A stretch of DNA of 29,360 bases, taken from the NCBI GenBank assembly GCA_023413275.1, contig JAEZPX010000024.1, forward strand, positions 1 through 29,360. Direction: 5' to 3'. The stretch comes from Bacillota bacterium. GTDB taxonomy: Bacteria; Bacillota; Clostridia; Lachnospirales; Anaerotignaceae. Under the pieces are notes generated by a model that saw nothing but the letters and a program-made list of their open reading frames with translations, was not told where the DNA came from and did not search any database. Shown piece by piece: positions 15,054-23,083 of the stretch. The stretch's first letter is position 1. Each line of letters opens with the position of its first letter. Position numbers and translations under genes: made by a program.

Positions 15054-15541
15054 GACTCTGCCCCCCCCTTCTTAACCTCTTTAATCCGATTAATTATTAC
15101 TTGAACTTGGCGAATTGCCGTTAAGGCAAAGCCAATCATTGGTGCAGAATACATAAACCACATAGGAATTTGCATTGCAGGAGATTTCTGATTTAACTTT
15201 ACTTGTTGCATTACAACGCCATAAGCTAAATACACAATTACCACTGAAAATAAAAGGAATAATACATCACCTAAAATAATAACGAAGGGATGAAGCTTTT
15301 TGGGAAACAGCCCCAGGGCAGCCTCAATTTTAATGTGTTTTCTTACACGGGAACCATAGCTAATCCCCAGATAAATTAACCAAATGAAAACATATCTTGC
15401 CATTTCTTCAGACCAAACCAAAGAGCTGCCAAAAACATATCTCATAATAACCTGAACAAAGATTAGAACAGTCATGATAACCATCAAAATTGAGCAAATA
15501 GCCAACTCAAAATCCTCATCCAGCCACTTTATTAATTTCAT
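15047..15541 (-). CDS. dctQ: TRAP transporter small permease, DctQ type
   Basis: A 164-residue membrane protein with four hydrophobic helices, the pattern of DctQ. It contains VWSEEMARYVFIWLIYLG (residues ~40-57), the characteristic conserved stretch of the family. The start is ATG at 15541 with AGGTGG four bases before. It overlaps DctM and forms the membrane part of the importer. The DctP gene ends 179 bases upstream, a gap that holds a 9-bp hairpin. Confidence 0.92.
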   Translation of the reverse strand: MKLIKWLDEDFELAICSILMVIMTVLIFVQVIMRYVFGSSLVWSEEMARYVFIWLIYLGISYGSRVRKHIKIEAALGLFPKKLHPFVIILGDVLFLLFSVVIVYLAYGVVMQQVKLNQKSPAMQIPMWFMYSAPMIGFALTAIRQVQVIINRIKEVKKGGAESW

Positions 15542-15648
15542 TGTTCCACCTACTTTTTCTCAAAATTTGTGTGTGAGCAACTTATCTTGTAAAAATAATT
15601 CTTTCTCCTATTTTTACGCTTACAACTATTTTTTCTCATTTGTAAAGC

Positions 15649-15685
15649 AGGGCTTTGATAAGCCAGATTGTTTTACCAAAGCCCT
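15649..15685 (-). terminator. Hairpin between dctP and dctQ
   Basis: A 9-bp inverted repeat AGGGCTTTG / CAAAGCCCT with a 19-base loop, 36 bases beyond the dctP stop. The minus-strand tail (GCTTTAC) is a poor T tract, so full termination is unlikely. It fits the common arrangement in which a binding-protein message is kept more abundant than the permease message. Confidence 0.5.
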
Positions 15686-15720
15686 TATTGTTAATTTTAT
15701 GCCTTTTTCTAAAACTACCT

Positions 15721-16770
15721 TTATTCAGCAAGCATCTTATCTAAATAATCAGGATGCTCCATTTTCTTTTTAACCAAATCAAAAATTTTGTTATCAGTCA
15801 CAACTTTCTGCCATTCAGCCTTTTCTGCATCACTCAGTTCTACAACAGTTGTGCCACCATCAGTGAATTTTTTCAAAATTTCTTTTTCCAATTCTTGAGA
15901 ACGCTGTCTCTGGTATGCTGTAGATTCAGCCGCCGCCTTTAAAATTGCATTTTGCTGATTCTCAGATAGGGAATTAAATTTATCTAAGTTCATGCAAACC
16001 ACATATGGTGTATATACGTGCTGTGTTAAGGACACATACTTTTGAACTTCAACAAACTTATTGGCATCAATGATTCCCAAAGGATTCTCCTGAGCATCAA
16101 CGGTGCCTTGCTGTAAAGCAGTAAACAACTCGGTAAATGCCATAGGTGTAGGGTTGGCACCAAAAGCTGTCCAAGCGGCAATATGTACTTCGTTTTCCAT
16201 AGTTCTTACCTTAAAGCCTTTTACATCGCTAGGTGTTTTTACTTCTGTTTTATTATTTGTAAAGTTACGGAACCCATTTTCCCAGAAAGCTAACCCTTTG
16301 AGACCCATGCTTTCCATGCCGTCAAGAATTTGTTTACCAACTTCCCCGTCCAATTTTGCATAGGCATCCTCGGTGTTTAAGAACAAGTAAGGTGAGTCGA
16401 ATAAGTAAAAATCAGGATACATCGTAGCCAAAGGACTGGTTGAGGAAACGCCAATATCAATATTTCCCATTGCGGTGGTTTCAACTACAACACGGTCATC
16501 CCCCAGCATATTATCAGGAAACAGATTTACAACAACAGAACCGCCGGATTCTTCTTCTGCAACTCTTTTAAAAACTTCACCAGCATCTTTACCGGAAACA
16601 GAAGTAACATTGGAGAATACCAATTCCACAGTTTCCTCGTTTCCTTGTGCTTCTTTTTTACCATCCGCCTTATTTTCTTTTGCCGGTTCACTGCCACCGC
16701 AACCTGTTACCATTGCAACCGTAAGCACGGATGCCAATGCCATTGCCAAACCTTTTTTGAACTTCAACAT
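15721..16770 (-). CDS. dctP: TRAP substrate-binding lipoprotein, DctP type
   Basis: A 349-residue extracytoplasmic receptor. A short basic N-terminus and hydrophobic stretch lead to a lipobox ending VTGC, with Cys24 the likely lipid-anchored residue, followed by a charged linker (25-45). The DctP core carries GFRNFTN (Arg168), KVRTMENEVH (Arg189) and the FGANPTPMAFTELFTALQQG stretch with QENP near 227-230. These arginines normally bind the carboxylate of the solute, consistent with a sugar acid. The start is ATG at 16770 with AAGGAGGG upstream. It precedes DctQ and DctM; the kinase gene ends 99 bases before it. Exact ligand cannot be read. Confidence 0.92.
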   Translation of the reverse strand: MLKFKKGLAMALASVLTVAMVTGCGGSEPAKENKADGKKEAQGNEETVELVFSNVTSVSGKDAGEVFKRVAEEESGGSVVVNLFPDNMLGDDRVVVETTAMGNIDIGVSSTSPLATMYPDFYLFDSPYLFLNTEDAYAKLDGEVGKQILDGMESMGLKGLAFWENGFRNFTNNKTEVKTPSDVKGFKVRTMENEVHIAAWTAFGANPTPMAFTELFTALQQGTVDAQENPLGIIDANKFVEVQKYVSLTQHVYTPYVVCMNLDKFNSLSENQQNAILKAAAESTAYQRQRSQELEKEILKKFTDGGTTVVELSDAEKAEWQKVVTDNKIFDLVKKKMEHPDYLDKMLAE

Positions 16771-16869
16771 AGATTTTTTCCCTCCTTGAAATATAACGCC
16801 ATCGTTTTTGATTGGATTTCTCCAAAGGAACGACTGATTTAATCATCATTTGAATAAATTCAGCCTTTC

Positions 16870-18297
16870 CTAATTGCCTTGGTTTTTTGTTACTTGATAC
16901 CAATATAAATATTCTTGGTATTTTTCATGGTAAAAATCTTTTTTCTCCGGATTGGGCATAATTACTTGGGCATGATTGCTTTTAAAATCCTTTGCATCTG
17001 CGATTAATCCCAAAAGCTCCATTCCCAATGCCACTGAGCCGATAAGAGAACTATGTTCCACTTCATCAATTGTCATCTCTATTTGAAATATATCTGCACA
17101 CATCTGTGTCCACACCTTAGATCGAATAATACCTCCGGATAACATTACTTTATTGGGCTTTCCGTTTAAAGCAATTAATTCCCCATAACACTGGTATAGG
17201 TTAAACAAAATCCCCTCTTGAATTGCCCGATAAGAATCATATACAGTGTGGCTGGGTTTCAAACCATAAAATCCACCGTTGCGCTCATCATTCCATCCGG
17301 GACAGCGTTCCCCAAAAAGGAAGGGCAAAAACACAGGGACATCCTCAATATTTTTGCACCCCGCCTCCATTTCTTGATAGGAGACGCTTTCTAGAAAATG
17401 CTTTTCCTTAAACCAATCAATACAATTGCAACAACCACTGGTTGCTGCGCCACTTAACCATGATTTTGGTGAGAGATAGCACCATGTGCTGGGTCGTTCA
17501 GGTAAAATTGGTGCATCTGTGCTTAGTCTCAATGCACCGCTGGTTCCCACTGAAAAGCTCATAACTCCCTTTTCAACAGCACCCGCCCCAACTTGATTCA
17601 GGCCACCGTCTGGATTTGTGGCAATAACAGGTGTCCCCGTTGGAAGTCCTAAAAGTGCTGCACCTTCTTCGCTTAGTCTTAGAACATCTTTATATGTGAT
17701 TATTTTGGGAAGCTGATGTAACCCAATTCCATTTTCCTTAAGAATATCCTCATCATAAGTTTTGGTGTGAATGTTCAACAAACCTGTGCCCGAGGCAACG
17801 CTGTCTGTCACTGCCCATTCCCCCGTTAAACGGTAGGTATTGTAAGTACCCTGCCCTACAAAACGATACTTCTCTAAGGCATAGCCCAACTGACCTAAAA
17901 GCTTGATTTTAAATACAGGATATATGGCATTCACCATACAACCAGTTTTCTGGTAAAAACGATTCACATATGCTTCGTCTTTTCTTAATTCCTTACAAAT
18001 GTCTGCGGCACCTGTATAAGACCATAAATATATGGGTGTTTGAGGCTCCATATCTTGATTACAAAGCATTAAGCTATGCCAGGTACCACTAAGAGAAACC
18101 ATATCAATTTTTTCGCCTTCACATATTTTTTTACCCAAGTATGCCGTCTGTTCAAACACTTCCTTTGCATCGTGCATCGTGACATTTGCATTCTGTAAGA
18201 TGTATGGTACTGATTCCACGTGGAACTTACCACTATCTGTGTCGTATACCATTGCTTTTGCAGAGGTAGTGCTGGACTCTAATGCTAATATCTTCAT
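16870..18297 (-). CDS. FGGY-family carbohydrate kinase (gluconokinase-like)
   Basis: A 475-residue sugar kinase. The N-terminal domain opens ILALESSTTSAKAMVYD; catalytic Asp230 lies in NPDGGLNQVGAGA, and the ATP-site GTSGA is at 251-255; the C-terminal domain has MLSGGIIRSKVW. These match FGGY kinases with gluconate- or xylulose-type substrates. In most family members a W-x-D-x-R segment follows the first motif; here it reads LWSYTGA, so the aspartate and arginine are absent and substrate use may differ. The start is ATG at 18297 with AAGGATAA upstream, 24 bases after dgoD. In context it probably makes 6-phosphogluconate for the dehydrogenase at 8977-10365, but another aldonate is possible. 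Confidence 0.83.
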   Translation of the reverse strand: MKILALESSTTSAKAMVYDTDSGKFHVESVPYILQNANVTMHDAKEVFEQTAYLGKKICEGEKIDMVSLSGTWHSLMLCNQDMEPQTPIYLWSYTGAADICKELRKDEAYVNRFYQKTGCMVNAIYPVFKIKLLGQLGYALEKYRFVGQGTYNTYRLTGEWAVTDSVASGTGLLNIHTKTYDEDILKENGIGLHQLPKIITYKDVLRLSEEGAALLGLPTGTPVIATNPDGGLNQVGAGAVEKGVMSFSVGTSGALRLSTDAPILPERPSTWCYLSPKSWLSGAATSGCCNCIDWFKEKHFLESVSYQEMEAGCKNIEDVPVFLPFLFGERCPGWNDERNGGFYGLKPSHTVYDSYRAIQEGILFNLYQCYGELIALNGKPNKVMLSGGIIRSKVWTQMCADIFQIEMTIDEVEHSSLIGSVALGMELLGLIADAKDFKSNHAQVIMPNPEKKDFYHEKYQEYLYWYQVTKNQGN

Positions 18298-18321
18298 TTA
18301 TCCTTACCCCCAACATTTTCA

Positions 18322-19470
18322 TTACCATTCAGCAACTGTTCCGTCGCTGTTTCGCCAGACAGGATTTTTCCAGCTATGGCCAATTTTCGCCTGCTTTTTT
18401 ACGAATTCCTCATTTATTTCAATGCCCAAGCCAGGTCCCTTTGGTATATTTACAACCCCATTTCCATATCGAAAAACTGTTGCATCTTTCAGATAATCTA
18501 AAAGGTCACTGCCTTGATTATAGTGAATCCCCAAGCTTTGCTCTTGAATAATTGCATTTGGCGTACAAGCATCCATTTGCAAACATGCAGCCAACGCAAT
18601 AGGACCCAAGGGACAATGGGGTGCAACCGCCATATCATAAGCCTCTGCCATTGCGGAAATCTTTCTGCATTCTAAAATACCGCCAGCATGAGATAGGTCA
18701 GGTTGAATGATATCTACTATTCCTTGTTCAAATATTTTTTTAAAATCCCAACGGGTAAACAGTCTTTCTCCCGTAGCTATGGGTATTGAAGTGTATTTTG
18801 CAATTTCTTTCAAAGCTTCATAATTTTCTATTAAAACGGGTTCTTCGATAAACATTAGATGGTAAGGCTCCAATTCCTTCGCCAACACCTTTGCCATGCT
18901 TTTGTGTACTCTGCCATGAAAATCCACAGCAATCCCAAAGTCTTTGCCGCATGTTTCTCGAATGGCTGCCACCCGCTTTAAAACACCTTCCATTTTTGAA
19001 AAACTATCAAGATAATGCATTTCTTCCGTTGCATTCATTTTAATGGCCTTGAAACCTAAGTTTTTTTGCCGCAATGCCTCAGCCCCTACATCAGCTGGTC
19101 TGTCTCCGCCAATCCAGCAATAAACGTCAATATTATTTCGGCAAGCACCACCTAACAATTCATGGATTGGTGCATTATAATATTTCCCTTTGATATCCCA
19201 CAAGGCCTGTTCGATACCAGAAATGGCACTGGTGAGAATGGGGCCTCCTCGGTAAAAAGCACCTCTATAAAGAGTTTGCCAAATATCTTCAATTTCCATT
19301 GGATTTCTCCCAATAAGATATTCAGACATTTCCTTTACACATGCTGCCACCGTAGAAGCCTTTCCTTCCACAACGGGCTCACCCCAACCAAAAATACCAT
19401 TATCCGTCTCAATTTTTAAAAATAGCCATCTGGGTGGAACTAGGTAAAGCTTCAGGTCAACAATTTTCAT
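18322..19470 (-). CDS. dgoD: D-galactonate dehydratase
   Basis: A 382-residue enolase-superfamily enzyme that dehydrates D-galactonate to 2-keto-3-deoxygalactonate. It has the same length and numbering as E. coli DgoD: metal ligands Asp183, Glu209 and Glu235, with catalytic His185 (DFHGR) and His285 (APHCPLGP) all present. The stretches PPRWLFLKIETDNG, AFYRGGPIL and the C-terminal VAEW also match. The start is ATG at 19470, with a weak GGAA ribosome site, closely behind the Zn dehydrogenase gene. Its product is the substrate of DgoK, encoded further along. Among the genes here this is the most specific indicator that galactonate is a substrate of the locus. Confidence 0.93.
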   Translation of the reverse strand: MKIVDLKLYLVPPRWLFLKIETDNGIFGWGEPVVEGKASTVAACVKEMSEYLIGRNPMEIEDIWQTLYRGAFYRGGPILTSAISGIEQALWDIKGKYYNAPIHELLGGACRNNIDVYCWIGGDRPADVGAEALRQKNLGFKAIKMNATEEMHYLDSFSKMEGVLKRVAAIRETCGKDFGIAVDFHGRVHKSMAKVLAKELEPYHLMFIEEPVLIENYEALKEIAKYTSIPIATGERLFTRWDFKKIFEQGIVDIIQPDLSHAGGILECRKISAMAEAYDMAVAPHCPLGPIALAACLQMDACTPNAIIQEQSLGIHYNQGSDLLDYLKDATVFRYGNGVVNIPKGPGLGIEINEEFVKKQAKIGHSWKNPVWRNSDGTVAEW

Positions 19471-19482
19471 TTTCCAATACCA

Positions 19483-20499
19483 TTAAAAGTCCTGACAATC
19501 AATCAAAACCTTGCAAGTGCCTGCCGAAGGGTCTGCAATCATATCAAAAACCTTTGGACTCTCTTTTAAGGAAACAACATGGGAAACGATGCTTTCCAAC
19601 TCTTTGTTTATTACTTCAGAATAAGCAACTGCCTGACCAAATTCTTCTTTTGTATAAACCCGTGTTCCGATTAATATTTGCTCCTTAAAGTTTAAATCCC
19701 TTAGGTTTACTGCGTGAGGATGCTTATGTACCGCAGTCATGCAAATGGTGCCCCCTACACGGGTGATATCTGTCATTTGTAAAGCTGCAATTTCCGCACC
19801 GGAGCATTCAAATAAAATATCAGCGCCTTCTCCATCTGTAGCGGCCTTAACAACCAGCTCCATGCTTTCATTTTTCACATTAACAGGAATCATTCCAAAA
19901 GCCTTTGCCTTTTCCAGCTTTTTATCATCCACATCGGAAATGAAAACTTTACTTGCACCCATATGAACCAACATCATGCCGGTAATCATACCAATAGGGC
20001 CGGCACCGATAACAGCACAGGTATCCAACGCTTTCAGCTTCGCCTGATGAATACTCCTTATAATAACAGCTAAGGGTTCAATCACCGCAGCTGCTTGATC
20101 GGAAACACCGTCGGGTACTTTAAACATTACATCTTCATTGACATACCCATATTCACAAATGCCACCATCCACGTCGATGCCAATTAGCCCTAAGGTATTG
20201 CAAACATGTTCATTGCCAGTTCTACATGGAAGACAGTTCCCACAAGTTAATAGTGGATACGCAACCACGCGGTCGCCCTTGTTAAACTTCATCCCATTCT
20301 CTTCCACAATTCCCAAAAACTCATGACCAAAGATTAATGGGGCTTTCGCTCTGGGATGTGTTCCTAAATAAATACCCATATCCGAACCACATATACCGCA
20401 ATACTTCATTTTTACTTTCACTGTGCCTTCCTTTGGCAAAGGCTCTGTTACATCAATAACCTCCGCTTTTTTGGGTCCAGTATAAACCAAAGCTTTCAA
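19483..20499 (-). CDS. Zinc-dependent alcohol dehydrogenase (L-idonate/sorbitol dehydrogenase-like)
   Basis: A 338-residue medium-chain dehydrogenase oxidising a secondary alcohol of a polyol or sugar acid. Catalytic zinc residues Cys37 (CGICGSD), His59-Glu60 (GHE) and Glu141 are visible. Structural-zinc Cys86, 89, 92 and 100 are present. The Rossmann motif GAGPIG (165-170) and Asp189 suggest NAD. The start is TTG at 20499 with AAGGAG ten bases upstream; no in-frame ATG exists there. It is the first gene of the operon. L-idonate 5-dehydrogenase, galactonate oxidoreductase or sorbitol dehydrogenase are all possible; with the KduD-like SDR opposite, the idonate route is attractive but unproven. 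Confidence 0.85.
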   Translation of the reverse strand: MKALVYTGPKKAEVIDVTEPLPKEGTVKVKMKYCGICGSDMGIYLGTHPRAKAPLIFGHEFLGIVEENGMKFNKGDRVVAYPLLTCGNCLPCRTGNEHVCNTLGLIGIDVDGGICEYGYVNEDVMFKVPDGVSDQAAAVIEPLAVIIRSIHQAKLKALDTCAVIGAGPIGMITGMMLVHMGASKVFISDVDDKKLEKAKAFGMIPVNVKNESMELVVKAATDGEGADILFECSGAEIAALQMTDITRVGGTICMTAVHKHPHAVNLRDLNFKEQILIGTRVYTKEEFGQAVAYSEVINKELESIVSHVVSLKESPKVFDMIADPSAGTCKVLIDCQDF

Positions 20500-20618
20500 T
20501 TGTTTTCAACTCCTTCATTTGGTTATTTTAAAATTTAGAATAGCGCAAATCATGACACAAAAATATTTTAAACTTAATAAAAAATTTTTTTAACAAATTT
20601 AAATATTTTATTAAGCAA

Positions 20619-20647
20619 AGTATATATTTTAATATGAATCTCGTCAA
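20619..20647 (-). promoter_or_regulatory. SigA promoter of the 13-gene sugar-acid operon
   Basis: Minus-strand TTGACG (20647-20642), 17-base spacer, TATACT (20624-20619): five of six matches in both elements. Predicted start near 20612 gives a leader of about 110 bases to the TTG start at 20499. It is the only good promoter I see before the operon. Confidence 0.65.
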
Positions 20648-20780
20648 TATATTTAATATACCAATAAATTTCTTTTAAATTTGTTTATATTTTATATTAA
20701 TTTTAAAAATTTCAATTTTTTTGATCAAATCTTCTAATATTTCACCTATTATTTATTCGTTTTATTATGAGAAAAAGATA

Positions 20781-20809
20781 TTGACAGAACTGTCATAAAA
20801 ACGTAAATT
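20781..20809 (+). promoter_or_regulatory. Promoter with TGACAG-AA-CTGTCA palindrome
   Basis: TTGACA (20781-20786), 17 bases, TAAATT (20804-20809) form a fair SigA promoter. The perfect palindrome TGACAG-AA-CTGTCA (20782-20795) overlaps its -35, a typical place for an operator. A GntR autoregulatory site is a reasonable guess. Confidence 0.5.
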
Positions 20810-20900
20810 AAATATATTATTTTTAATAAAAAATTTTTTTATTGAATTATTAAATTTATTTTTATTCGTTTTTGTTATTCCAATATTCTATTAAAATTGT

Positions 20901-20906
20901 TATAAT
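20901..20906 (+). promoter_or_regulatory. -10 element near the regulator gene
   Basis: A perfect TATAAT lies 60 bases before the regulator start. The -35 17 bases upstream (TTCCAA) is poor, so this is either a weak second promoter or chance in AT-rich DNA. Confidence 0.3.
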
Positions 20907-20966
20907 GATATAAAAAATCGTTACAACACTGTTTTAATCTAAAATAAAAATTTACGGAGGATTGTC

Positions 20967-21659
20967 ATGGAAAAGCAAACAACGAAGCTTACATTAGCAG
21001 ATACCATATATACAAATATAAGAGAAGATATTACACAACATATAATCAAACCCGGAGAAAAAATTAACGTAAAGGAGCTTTCAAAAAGATATGGCGTTAG
21101 TGAAACTCCCATAAAATTCGCACTGAATCGCCTAATTTCAGAAAAAATCATTGAAAATTTCCCTCGCCAAGGTATGAAAGTGCACAGTGTTACTTCCGAA
21201 GAAGTGGATGAAATTTTTGATACTCGTTTGATGCTGGATTTATATTATACGAAACAAATCATTTTAACCGTCAGCTTCAATGATGCACTGAGAGACGAGC
21301 TTAGAAAAAATATCGATGAACATTTGCAGCTTGTAACAGATTTGTCTCCGGATTCTCCCATTGAAGATTATCTTCGCAATTATGAATTAGACTTTAAATT
21401 CCATGAGCTGTATTTAAAGTGTAGTGGTAATCAAAAATTGGTTGAAATCTTTCAATATATTAATCCGTTTTTATACTCAAACTTTATATTCCGTAGACAA
21501 TCGAAGGTGAAGGACATTAGTGGGGTAAAAGAGCATATGGCAATTCTTGATGCAATTCTTGCGGGAGATGAAGTTGCATTAAAAGAAGCCCTAACCCTTC
21601 ATATTATGAATGCCAAAACCGCTATAGGGTTAATTTTGAAGGTGGACAAAATCATATAA
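20967..21659 (+). CDS. GntR/FadR-subfamily transcription regulator (FCD domain)
   Basis: A 230-residue DNA-binding protein. Residues ~8-75 form the winged HTH of GntR proteins (INVKELSKRYGVSETPIKFAL...), and ~80-220 the helical FCD ligand domain. The metal/ligand residues of FCD are visible: Asp142 and His146 (LDFKFHELY), His190 (KEHMAIL) and His212 (LHIMNA), so it should bind a metal and a carboxylate effector. The start is ATG at 20967 with GGAGG six bases upstream. It is divergent from the sugar-acid operon, the usual arrangement for its repressor, with an aldonate or keto-deoxy acid as inducer (inference). It probably also drives the SDR gene behind it. Confidence 0.92.
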   Translation: MEKQTTKLTLADTIYTNIREDITQHIIKPGEKINVKELSKRYGVSETPIKFALNRLISEKIIENFPRQGMKVHSVTSEEVDEIFDTRLMLDLYYTKQIILTVSFNDALRDELRKNIDEHLQLVTDLSPDSPIEDYLRNYELDFKFHELYLKCSGNQKLVEIFQYINPFLYSNFIFRRQSKVKDISGVKEHMAILDAILAGDEVALKEALTLHIMNAKTAIGLILKVDKII

Positions 21660-21801
21660 TCATTCTTTTGTAGGTTCCCTCTTTGGGTGTCTTGCAAAAG
21701 GATGGCAGTACACCTTTGTTATCTCATAAAAACACTGCAACAAACCCTATTGGGTATTGCAATTTCAACTTGTGTTAACATTTTAGAGAGGAGCTTTATG
21801 C

Positions 21802-22560
21802 ATGGTATCATTTGATTTAACAGGAAAAAAGGCTATTGTTACCGGTTCCACCAGAGGTCTAGGTAGAGGTATGGCAGAGGGGCTGATGGAGGCAGGAGCC
21901 GAAGTGATCATTATAGGTACATCACAAATGGCTTTAGAAGTGGCTGGAGAGTATGAAAAAAAAGGCTATCTCTGTCACGGCGTCGTTTCTGATTTAGGTG
22001 ACAGAGAAAGCCTTGCAAATGGTTTTCAGGAAGCTTTAGAGAAGTTAGGCGGAAATTTGGATATTTTTGTGAATGCAGCAGGCATCCAAAGGCGCCACTT
22101 TAGTGAAGACTTTCCTATGTCTGACTGGGATGCTGTTATCGATGTAAATCTGAACGCCGTATTTATGCTGTGCCAATTGGCAGGCAGAGAAATGATAAAA
22201 CAAGGCTACGGAAAAATAATTAATGTTGCTTCCATGCTTAGCTTTTTTGGGGGCTTTACCGTACCTGCCTATGCGGCATCTAAGGGTGCCGTTGCCCAAC
22301 TTACAAAAGCTCTGTCCAATGAATGGGCATCTAAAGGTATCAACGTAAACGCCATAGCTCCCGGCTATATGGCAACAGATATGAACACCGCGCTAATCAA
22401 TGATGAAGGTAGAAATAAAGAAATTTTAGGCCGTATTCCAGCCAAACGGTGGGGAAATGGTGAAGATATGAAAGGCATAACCATTTTCTTGGCATCTCAA
22501 GCCTCCGATTATATAAGTGGAGCAGTGATCCCTGTTGATGGTGGATACTTAAGCAAATAA
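21802..22560 (+). CDS. SDR oxidoreductase, KduD / gluconate 5-dehydrogenase-like
   Basis: A 252-residue short-chain dehydrogenase. It has TGSTRGLGRG (14-23) for the dinucleotide, NAAG (91-94), Asn116, and the catalytic Ser144, Tyr157 and Lys161 (YAASK). IINVASMLSFFGG and NAIAPGYMATD closely recall E. coli KduD (2-dehydro-3-deoxy-D-gluconate 5-dehydrogenase); IdnO (5-ketogluconate reductase) is a close relative. It therefore interconverts a keto and hydroxy group at C5 of a sugar acid. ATG at 21802 has AGAGGAG upstream; another ATG four bases earlier is out of frame. It follows the regulator by 142 bases without an obvious promoter and is closed by a terminator at 22605-22635. Confidence 0.87.
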   Translation: MVSFDLTGKKAIVTGSTRGLGRGMAEGLMEAGAEVIIIGTSQMALEVAGEYEKKGYLCHGVVSDLGDRESLANGFQEALEKLGGNLDIFVNAAGIQRRHFSEDFPMSDWDAVIDVNLNAVFMLCQLAGREMIKQGYGKIINVASMLSFFGGFTVPAYAASKGAVAQLTKALSNEWASKGINVNAIAPGYMATDMNTALINDEGRNKEILGRIPAKRWGNGEDMKGITIFLASQASDYISGAVIPVDGGYLSK

Positions 22561-22604
22561 TCTGAAAAGATTTTTCATTACTTTGTCTCCTTTTTATATT
22601 CGCA

Positions 22605-22635
22605 AAAAGACGATTCCTTATGTGAATCGTCTTTT
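22605..22635 (+). terminator. Rho-independent terminator after the SDR gene
   Basis: A perfect 12-bp stem AAAAGACGATTC / GAATCGTCTTTT with a 7-base loop, 44 bases beyond the SDR stop. A5 before and T4 after the hairpin would let it work in both directions. Confidence 0.85.
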
Positions 22636-23083
22636 CGCTTTGTATTCTTACCTTTTCTCTTTACCAGATATGTAAGCAAGACCTACAATCAGCCAATCTT
22701 CTTGTTAAGGAAAACATTAACCATTCCGAAAAACCTCCTGAAATTAGAAGTTTCTATATTCAAGATTAAAACTATTTACCCTTCGGTTCACAATGTTCTC
22801 AATTATCAGGAAAGGCCAAAGATTGAGGATTCTGATTAAAGCAAACAGATACATTTTTTTATTATTGCGCCTGATTAGTTTTTTGATAATTATACCTTCT
22901 GACAGTGAAAAAACAAAAGGACTGACATCTCCAAACTACAGATGACAAGTCCTCATATTAAATATTTAACTAAATTGTTTGTTACTGTTTATAGTTTATT
23001 TTCCATCCTCACCAAAGCTTGTAACCATATTTGAATAACTCCACTTCTATTATCCAGCGGAAGAATTCAGCATTCAAGAAGTT
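22636..23083. other. Gene-poor spacer between SDR and chemotaxis genes
   Basis: About 450 bases holding the terminator of the chemotaxis gene (22908-22953). An 11-codon minus-strand frame with a perfect AGGAGG site (22689-22724) ends early but would continue for 13 more codons after a one-base shift, perhaps a decayed small gene. A 36-codon minus frame (22744-22854) has no ribosome site. Confidence 0.5.
22908..22953 (-). terminator. Terminator after the chemotaxis receptor gene
   Basis: On the minus strand AGGACT and AGTCCT pair and enclose a CATCT/AGATG inner stem, followed by TTTTGTTTTTT (mostly T). It lies 130 bases beyond the receptor stop. Confidence 0.65.

Larger units (their letters stand above)
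20500..20966. other. Divergent AT-rich control region
   Basis: The 467 bases between the Zn dehydrogenase and the regulator are very AT-rich and hold no gene. They contain the operon promoter on the minus strand (20619-20647), two plus-strand promoter candidates and a TGACAG/CTGTCA palindrome. This is where the divergent GntR protein would be expected to bind. Confidence 0.7.

Noticed and set aside
22744..22854. 36-codon minus-strand frame between the SDR and receptor genes
   Set aside because: No ribosome site, no recognisable domain, and it lies beyond the receptor's terminator.
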